Position numbers and translations under genes: made by a program. DNA of 64,000 nucleotides from Galbitalea sp036271795 (lineage in GTDB: Bacteria; Actinomycetota; Actinomycetes; Actinomycetales; Microbacteriaceae), in the NCBI GenBank assembly GCA_036271795.1, contig DATAZY010000047.1, positions 11,409-75,408 of the forward strand, written 5' to 3'. The notes beneath the pieces were generated by a model. That model did not search any database. It saw nothing but the letters and a program-made list of their open reading frames with translations, and was not told the DNA's origin. This document shows, in pieces, positions 50,026-57,700 of the stretch. Position 1 is the stretch's first letter; each line of letters begins with the position of its first letter.

Positions 50026-52360
50026 GACGAACCCCTCCCCTCTTGAACAGACTGCTGACACTAACACCCGAGCCGGGGCCGCTCCGCAGTGAGCGAAGCG
50101 AGATTCGCGCCGTCAACCGCTGCCAGCGCGTCCGCCCCGCGTCGAGGGCCACGGTCAACTCGTTCACGGAGCGCCACACCAGCTCCGCTTCTGACTGATC
50201 CGGATCTCCCGGCCCAAAAGTCGCGCGATCGGCTACGGCCGCGAGAACGGCGGTCCTGGACCCGCCAACCGTTATCGCGACCTCACTCCTGGTGGCTGCC
50301 AGAGGGGGCTCGATGCCGTGATCGAGCACGCTGTCCTCGAACTCCTGCCAGCCCCCGCTGATCTGCGCGAGCGGCGTCGGCGCACGGCGACGAATCCTGC
50401 GGCGTCGCGACTTGGCAATCAGGATGACGATGAATGGCGACAGCAGAATCGCGAGCACCAGAACAGACCAGCCGGTCGCTTCGAGCACCGCGAGTAGTCC
50501 GAGGAGAAACGCGTTGGGCGGAGGAGTCGAGTGCTGCTGCGTGTCCGGGACCGGCTGCGGATCGGTCGGGTTCAGCAGCGTCGCGGGCGGCGGTACAACC
50601 GTCTCCGGCTGTGCCACCTGGTTCGGATCCTTCGGCGGAACCACCGGAATCGGGCGGACCTTCGGGTTCGGATCGACGGTGACCCAGCCCTGCTGAGCGG
50701 TGTCGACCTCAATCCAGGCCGCGACGTCCTTACCACGAATTTCCGCAGTGCCCGGGCCCGTGGTTTCGGGAACGAAGCCCATGACCACTCTCGCCGGGAA
50801 TCCGAGTTCTCGCGCCATCAGGGCGGCGGTCACCGAGTACTGCTCGCCGTCGCCGATCATGCGCGTGTCCGTCAGCAATTCATTGATTCTGTCGAGCGCA
50901 TGGCCGGACCTGCTGGCCGGTTCCGTGCCGATGCCGTGACTGACATAGCCATTGGTCTTGAGGGCATTGATCATTGCGACGAGCTTGGCACCCGGCGTGG
51001 TGGCCTTTCCGACGTATGAGTTGAGCGTCGTGCTGAGTTCCGCCGGGAGGGTGTTGACCGGCGGAACTGTTGCCGAGCCCGGAGTCATCGACATCAGGCT
51101 GGTGAGTGAGGGCTGCTTCGGCACGACGACGTCGAGGGTGTAGCTGTCCCCCGCCACGAGCTTGCCGACGTCGACTGCGGTACCTGAGGTGTTGTTGTAG
51201 AAGAAGTCGTCCCGGAGCGCGGCAGCGTTGGGTCCGGAGAACGCGACCTTCTTGAATGTGCCGACAGTGGGCAGCCACACGCCGGAATAGTTCTGGTCGG
51301 TGATCGTGATCTGGGCGGGTGTGCCGGATGCCCCAGTCTGCTCGAGCTCAAACGGCACACGACTGAACGCTCCGGAGGCGGGATCCACGGCCGCGCTGCC
51401 GACGGTGTACACGACGCCGTCGTAGCTGTCGAGCGTCGCGATACGAATTCGCGATCCGCTCGGGAGCCCGCTCGCGGTCAGCAGCACGTCATCGGTCTTC
51501 GGCTTCTGCCAGTAGGTCCGGAATCCGGATAGCGGGCTCGCGTAGTTCCTCGGTTCGAACGGTTGGGCCGTCGCGGTCCTGAGGACAACGCGCGTTCCAA
51601 CGGGCGGCAGGCCTGCCGCGGCGGCAACTGCGGTTCCCGTCGCGAGGGCGAGGATCAGGACGGCGGCGAAAAACGTGCGGAGCCCTACGAACCGGGTGTC
51701 CGCTCGCATTTCCGTCGGCGCATCCGCCCCGGATCGTGTCTGGCTGGCGAGGAGGCCGATGGCGACCCTGCGCTGGTACCACCGGCGCCAGACGATCCAC
51801 AGCAAGAGGAACGCCAGAAGTCCGAGCGAGGCCTGGATGGGCAGTACCGGGTTCTCTGATCCGAACAGCGTCGCGGTGAGAAACAGGATGCCTGGGCCGG
51901 TGACCGCGACGTCCCCGTATTTTGCGCGAATCGCGATCGTGAGCGACAGCACCGTGAGCACGAGGACGAGTGTGAAGAACGGCACGAGCAGCGCCTGGTA
52001 GCCGCCAACGGGCAACGAAATCGTGAGGAGCTGTTTCCAGCCGAGCGCAACGCCTGCGAAGAGATCGACCAGCCCGCTGGCCGATGGGAAGAGCCCGGCG
52101 ATCGCCTCGCTCGGCACCGCCAGTGGAACACCGAACGCCAGGAACGCGACCACTGTCCCGCCCATCATGATCGGTGCGGACCAGTGGAAGTAGGCCCCGA
52201 GAATCGCCAGCAGGGAACCGATCACCGTTGTCAGGGCCACCATCAGGATGAGCGCACCGCTGTGGTAGATCGGCCACAGCGCGATGGACGCAATCGCGGT
52301 CGCGATCCACAGCATGACCGTGTTGGTGACGACGAAACCGGTCGCCGGACGACCCTTCAC
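50015..52360 (-). CDS. Transglutaminase-fold membrane protein with lost catalytic residues
   Basis: About seven N-terminal membrane helices precede an extracytoplasmic transglutaminase-like (TgpA-type) domain near residues 450-590, then a further helix near 625 and a basic cytoplasmic tail. In active family members a Cys-containing segment (GDCE-type) begins the core and a His (xHAW) and Asp follow. Here the core reads GDGEQYSVTAALMARELGFPAR and later VAAWIEVD...VDPNP, so Cys is Gly and His is Ala while Asp is kept. It is probably non-catalytic and structural. Start GTG overlaps the DUF58 stop by one base. Confidence 0.85.
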   Translation of the reverse strand: MKGRPATGFVVTNTVMLWIATAIASIALWPIYHSGALILMVALTTVIGSLLAILGAYFHWSAPIMMGGTVVAFLAFGVPLAVPSEAIAGLFPSASGLVDLFAGVALGWKQLLTISLPVGGYQALLVPFFTLVLVLTVLSLTIAIRAKYGDVAVTGPGILFLTATLFGSENPVLPIQASLGLLAFLLLWIVWRRWYQRRVAIGLLASQTRSGADAPTEMRADTRFVGLRTFFAAVLILALATGTAVAAAAGLPPVGTRVVLRTATAQPFEPRNYASPLSGFRTYWQKPKTDDVLLTASGLPSGSRIRIATLDSYDGVVYTVGSAAVDPASGAFSRVPFELEQTGASGTPAQITITDQNYSGVWLPTVGTFKKVAFSGPNAAALRDDFFYNNTSGTAVDVGKLVAGDSYTLDVVVPKQPSLTSLMSMTPGSATVPPVNTLPAELSTTLNSYVGKATTPGAKLVAMINALKTNGYVSHGIGTEPASRSGHALDRINELLTDTRMIGDGEQYSVTAALMARELGFPARVVMGFVPETTGPGTAEIRGKDVAAWIEVDTAQQGWVTVDPNPKVRPIPVVPPKDPNQVAQPETVVPPPATLLNPTDPQPVPDTQQHSTPPPNAFLLGLLAVLEATGWSVLVLAILLSPFIVILIAKSRRRRIRRRAPTPLAQISGGWQEFEDSVLDHGIEPPLAATRSEVAITVGGSRTAVLAAVADRATFGPGDPDQSEAELVWRSVNELTVALDAGRTRWQRLTARISLRSLRSGPGSGVSVSSLFKRGGVRREL

Positions 52361-53775
52361 TATGCCGCCGCCGATCGGGCGAGTGAGCGCTGCAGGTCTT
52401 CGAGGTAGCCGATTGTGAGCACGCTCAGCCCGGCGACCCTGCGCAGCCCCGGGATGCTGTCCGGATCGCAGACGATCGCGACGACTTCAACGCCTACCGG
52501 GAACTTCGTGGACGCGGACCGCAGCTCCGACGGCGTTGCGCCGGAACCGCAGACCAGGAAGGCGACGGAGATGCCGGCGATCTGCTCCGCCGCGACCCTC
52601 GCGACATCCGTGATCTTCAGTGCGGTCTCTGCGCTGGCCACAACCGAAAGGTCATCGAGCAGTCGGCTCCTGGTGATCGTGGAAAGTGGACGAACCTCGA
52701 GCACCTTGCGCTTGGCGAAGTCCGGGGTGGTCTCGCTGACGACGACGGAAATGTCGCGGGCATCCCGGATCGCTCGAACTCCGAGCGATCCGGTAACGCT
52801 CACGCCCATCTCGAATTCTTCATCACTCGAGTAATCGGACCGGGCAAGTGACTGCGCAATGACGATGTGGCTGCGTCGGGTTTCCTCGAACTGACGGACC
52901 ATGTAACGACCGGTCTTCGCGGTCGATTTCCAGTGGATGTAGCGCCGTTCGTCGCCCGCCTGATACTCGCGCAGGGCGTGGAACGATACGTCGCTGTTGG
53001 TCAGGTCGCGGGTCGGACTTCCCTCGAGATCGTGCACAAAGCCGGTGCTGGTCGACGGGATGGCAATGGTTCTCGGATGAACGAAGAGTTCGGTCTGTCC
53101 CGTCCAGATCAGCTCGCGCCGCACCAGTCCGATCGGGTCGGCACGAATCGTGCGAACCGGTCCAATTTCCACGATCCCGCGATGGCTCGTCGGAATGGCG
53201 AACTCGTGCACGAACCGGCCGTTTCGGCGCAGGCTCGGCATCGTGACCGCCGCGAGGCCCGCACCGACGGGCACTTCGACGGATGCGCCGAGGACCCGCC
53301 GGGGGCGGGGGTTGGTCACGATGACCTCGCCATACGCCCCATCGCCAACTACAACGCGCGAGTGCGGCACAGACAGCTCGATCACGAGAGAGTTGCGGCC
53401 GATCAGGTAGACGATTGCGATCAGGATGATCAGCAGGCAGGCCCAGGCGAAAGTCACGAGCTCGATCCAGTCGAACAGGTACCCGAACACGAATGCGAGG
53501 GGCGTCGCGATTCCGAGCGCCCAACCCAGAGCCGTGACGACGGACGCGATTCGGCTGCCAATTCGACCAACTCCGACCCTGGCGGTCCCGCCGAGGCGAA
53601 CCACGGCAACGACCGCGTCCGCGACAAAGCCCGTGCGGGTACCCACAATTTTGGTGCGGGCGTTGGTGAGACCCTCCGTCAGCGTGGCGGAGGGAGCGTC
53701 GAGTCTCGTCGCTCCCTGAAGGCTGGTGCGAGCGCTGCCTCGACCAGAGTGGGTCTGGTCATTCCGTTCCGTCAC
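52360..53775 (-). CDS. DUF58 domain membrane protein
   Basis: DUF58 proteins are partners of MoxR-type AAA ATPases. Two adjacent hydrophobic segments (near residues 80-120) precede a beta domain and the DUF58 signature LREYQAGDERRYIHWKSTA (near 277-295), then a von Willebrand-like C-terminal part. Its ATG overlaps the MoxR stop by four bases, and its stop overlaps the transglutaminase-like gene, so all three are coupled. By analogy with other MoxR-DUF58 pairs it may help assemble or activate envelope proteins. Confidence 0.88.
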   Translation of the reverse strand: MTERNDQTHSGRGSARTSLQGATRLDAPSATLTEGLTNARTKIVGTRTGFVADAVVAVVRLGGTARVGVGRIGSRIASVVTALGWALGIATPLAFVFGYLFDWIELVTFAWACLLIILIAIVYLIGRNSLVIELSVPHSRVVVGDGAYGEVIVTNPRPRRVLGASVEVPVGAGLAAVTMPSLRRNGRFVHEFAIPTSHRGIVEIGPVRTIRADPIGLVRRELIWTGQTELFVHPRTIAIPSTSTGFVHDLEGSPTRDLTNSDVSFHALREYQAGDERRYIHWKSTAKTGRYMVRQFEETRRSHIVIAQSLARSDYSSDEEFEMGVSVTGSLGVRAIRDARDISVVVSETTPDFAKRKVLEVRPLSTITRSRLLDDLSVVASAETALKITDVARVAAEQIAGISVAFLVCGSGATPSELRSASTKFPVGVEVVAIVCDPDSIPGLRRVAGLSVLTIGYLEDLQRSLARSAAA

Positions 53776-54743
53776 ACGGCTTGCCGATCGCTGGGTGGCG
53801 CCGTCTCGATCAGAAGCTGACCGATGACACTCTCGGACGTGACACCGTCGAACTCCGCCTCCGGGTCGAGCAGCAGTCGGTGCGCGAGCACGGGTTCTGC
53901 CAGGACTTTGACGTCATCCGGGATCACGTAGTGCCTGCCGTTTGCTGCAGCAAGCGTCTTCGCGGTGCGAATCAGCGCGAGGGCGCCGCGCACGCTGACG
54001 CCCAGGCGAACCTCAACGGCCGAACGGGTCGCGTCGACCAGCCGGGACACGTAGTCGTTGATGGACGGATCCACATGCACCGTGCGAGCGGCCCGCGCGA
54101 GCGCGGTGATCTCCTTGGCGGTGACAATCTTGGGAACCGTCGTCTCGTGTGCCTTCGTCACGGCGCCCTCGAGAATTCGAAGCGTTGACGCGTGGTCGGG
54201 GTAGCCGATCGACGCTTTCATGAGAAAGCGGTCAAGCTGAGCCTCTGGCAGGCGGTAGGTGCCGGCCTGCTCGATCGGATTCTGGGTCGCGATCACCATG
54301 AACGGCTCGCCGACCGGATGAGACACGCCATCGACCGTAACCCTGGTCTCCTCCATGACCTCGAGAAGCGCGGCCTGGGTCTTCGGGCTGGCCCGGTTGA
54401 TTTCGTCCGAAAGCACGATATTCGCGAAAATCGGACCCGGGTGAAACTCGAACGTGCCCGAACGCTGGTCGTAGATGCTGACACCCGTGATATCGCCCGG
54501 CAGCAGGTCCGGTGTGAACTGGATGCGACTGGCCGTCCCGTCCACCGTCTCCGCCATCGCGCGCGCGAGCGACGTCTTGCCAGTCCCGGGGAAGTCTTCG
54601 AGGAGCAGGTGCCCTTCGCTGAGCAGCGCCGTGAAGCCCAACCGGATGACGAACGTCTTGCCGAGCAGAACCTGCTCGACATTCGCGACGAGGCGGTTGA
54701 ACGTTTCGGAGAACGTCGCCGCCTGCTCGGGAGTCATGGTCAT
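53772..54743 (-). CDS. MoxR-family AAA+ ATPase
   Basis: MoxR ATPases act as chaperones with metal- or VWA-containing partners. Walker A LLLEDFPGTGKTSLARAM (residues about 46-63), Walker B VLSDEINRASPKTQAALLE (near 113-131) and a sensor segment MVIATQNPIEQAGTYRLPEA (near 148-167) are all present. At 323 residues length is normal. It lies nine bases after the giant surface protein gene and overlaps the DUF58 gene. Function in this operon, perhaps assembling the giant protein or its exporter, is inferred. Confidence 0.92.
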   Translation of the reverse strand: MTMTPEQAATFSETFNRLVANVEQVLLGKTFVIRLGFTALLSEGHLLLEDFPGTGKTSLARAMAETVDGTASRIQFTPDLLPGDITGVSIYDQRSGTFEFHPGPIFANIVLSDEINRASPKTQAALLEVMEETRVTVDGVSHPVGEPFMVIATQNPIEQAGTYRLPEAQLDRFLMKASIGYPDHASTLRILEGAVTKAHETTVPKIVTAKEITALARAARTVHVDPSINDYVSRLVDATRSAVEVRLGVSVRGALALIRTAKTLAAANGRHYVIPDDVKVLAEPVLAHRLLLDPEAEFDGVTSESVIGQLLIETAPPSDRQAV

Positions 54744-54752
54744 TCGGGTCTC

Positions 54753-57700
54753 CTAGTCATAGTCGTTCCAGTCGTACGTTCTCACATATTGGTGGCCGTT
54801 CGCGCCGATTGAGATCGTGAGTGGCGGGAAGTCCTGGCTGAGGGGTGAGGTCTCGCTCGCCGTACACGAAGCGGGATTGGACGGATCGAGTGTTTGCGCG
54901 CCGTTTCCGCAGTCATAGGTGATGGTGTCGTAGGAACCGAGCGGCAGTCCCGCGGTCCAGGTCCAGGTACCGTTGACGGCGGGACCGAGTGGGTTGAAGC
55001 CCGGATGCGAGAACGCGAGACCCGGCAGGTCACCGTTGGCGACGGGGACCCCGAGCTCGAGCGCAGGGGACCAGTCGTCGCTGCAGACGGTCGCGTCGCT
55101 GTACTGCTTGCACGCCTTCACCTGCACCGAGATGTCGTTGCCGTACTGGCTGTTGTTGGTCGTGGTGATGGGCTGACCATAGGACAAGGGACCGTAAGTG
55201 CTTCCGTCAACCGTTCCGCCGCTCAACTGGTATTCGAATGAATCCGTCGAGGTCGACCCGCTCCCAATCGAAACGCCGTTGATGTGGAAATCCCACAGGT
55301 TCGTTCCGTTTGCCGTCGGCCCGGATTTCGAAATGGCGGTCACGTCGCCCGGCACGGGGTGAGGAGTGAGCGAGATGATGTCGCTCGTGCCACATCCCAT
55401 GGCATTGAAGGCAAAGACGATGAAATCGTATGGATGATTTGCGTTGAGCCCGGTGAAGGTCGTGTTCAGCGCAGTCCCGGCATCCTGTCCGGCGGAGGCA
55501 GAGCAGCTCGGCGCCGTGTCGCCCGCGTGGAACGCCGCCGCGCGATAGTCCGTAATGGCGGCGCCGTTTGACGTGAACGAGCTTCCCCAGGACACGTTCA
55601 CCGACGTGCCGTCATCGCCAACGGTGCCCGCAATTGGGGGGCTGCTCGACACATACAGTGGAGGACCGGCAGGGAATCCGGTACCGCTCGCACTGTTCCA
55701 GGTCGCGAGAGACGCAAACGCGGAGTTGCGGGCGCTGACCGTGTAGTTGACGGCCGATCCGTTCGCGATGCCAGCGGCATCCACCACCTGCACGTCAAAC
55801 GTGCCGGCGTCCACAGTCACGGGAGAAGTTCCGTCGACGCTGATGACGTAACTCGTGATCGCCGAACCACCATTCGCCGCCGGCGCCGCCCAGGTGATGT
55901 CGAGGCCGTGGTCGAGCGGGGTCGATCCGAGGCTCGTGGGAGCGTCCGGTATGACGTCAGACCAGATGGCGGCCGGGTTCGACGTCGGGTCGGAGCTGCC
56001 GATCGCGTTGCGGGCCGTGACCGCGAGGCGAACCGAATAGGTTGGCCCGTTCCCGGGCGTCGCGATGGCACACAGCGGCCCGCCACAGGTCGTCGTCGAA
56101 ATCACCGTTCCGCTTGCGGAGTCGGTCTCGACCACCTGGTAGTCGATGATCGGCGAGTTGTTCGCGGCGCCGCTGTTCCAGTTCAGGATGAGCTGCCGGT
56201 CGGAGAACGACACGGTGTGCACGTTCGTCACGGGATCCGGCCTGTCCTCCACCAGGATCGTCACATTGCCCCAGACGTAGCGCGACGGATCGTTGGTTTT
56301 GTCGGCGACCTCGTATTGCAGCGTCGTGTCGGTAGGTTCGGCCGAGGACGAAGCACTAACAGAAAGGGTGCTCCTGTCCGCACTTGGCGTGACACTTAGC
56401 CCGTCGGGAAGACTGCCACCGTCAAGACCGCGGATGGCAATCACTTTGAGCGGCGCGTCCGGGAACGGATTGGTTGCGTTGTCGTTCGCCAGCACGTCGA
56501 TCGTGGTTGACGACCCGCGCTGGACGACCCCGGTATCGGGTGCTGGCACCGCGAGGGGTCGGGTCGACGGTACGACCACGAGCTGGATGGTCCCCGGTGT
56601 TCCCTGCGAGGTCGAGTCCCGCACGCCGACCTGCACCGTGGTCGTGGTGCCCTTCACCGCGTCTTCATTGGCGCTGATCGAGAGGTGCTGGCCCGACAGC
56701 GACGTGGTGAACCCGGTCGGCAGCGTTCCCAGCAGCGAGAACGCCAGCTGGTCGAGGTCGGACTGGTACGGATAGTCGGTCAGCTTCACCAGATCGACAT
56801 CGACACTCGCCCCCGGCTCGAAGTCGAGTTGGCCGCCGATGAACACCGGTGGCTGGTTGACTTTCGGCAGCACCTTGATCGGCAGCACGAGGATGGCCTT
56901 GTGGCCGTTCGGATCGGTCGGCGAACTGCCGTCCGTGACCTGGAACGAGATCGAAGCCGGACCGAAGTACTGCGACGCCGAGGTGTATTGCAGCGTCTGG
57001 CTGTCAACAACGAGAGATGAGCCGTCAGAATGTGTCGCGCTCACCAGGCTCGTGTCGGCCAACTGAACCTTCGATCCGTGAGCCGCGATCACATATTCGT
57101 TGAGTGGGATGGTGAGCTCGCTGCCGCTGATCACCGAGAGCGCAGGCGCTGTGCGGTTGAGCTGCGGTAGTGCATCATCCGTTCCCGGCACCCAGATGAA
57201 CGCGTAGCTGAATATCGACGGGTTGTTCGGATACGTCACCTTGAACGGGATGATCTGGCTGTGGGCCGTGACCGTCACGTCGATGTGCTTACCGGGAGTG
57301 ACCTGCGCCGTGGCGCCATACCCCGGATAGACCGAGAGGCCGAGAGACGACGACGGTCCGTCGGCAAAGAACACATTCGCCAGTACGTTGACATCGACGG
57401 TCGTCCGATCCTCGATGTCGTTGAGCGTAAGAACTGTGTCGCTCGCTACCGGCGTCGCCAGAGGTGCCTTCGGGTCGACGGTCACGCGAATGAACGCAGA
57501 GCTCTGGCCACCGGTGGCATTCTGGATGGTGTAGATGACACCGTACGTGCCGGGTGCGGTCGGCGGAGTGACTTGCACGATGTCCCCGACGACCTTTGCC
57601 GTGGTGACCTTGTCGTTCGGTTTCGCCGACACGATGTGAAGCGGCGAGCCGTCGGGGTCGGAGTCGTTCGCAAGAACCTGTACCGAGACGGTGATGCCTG

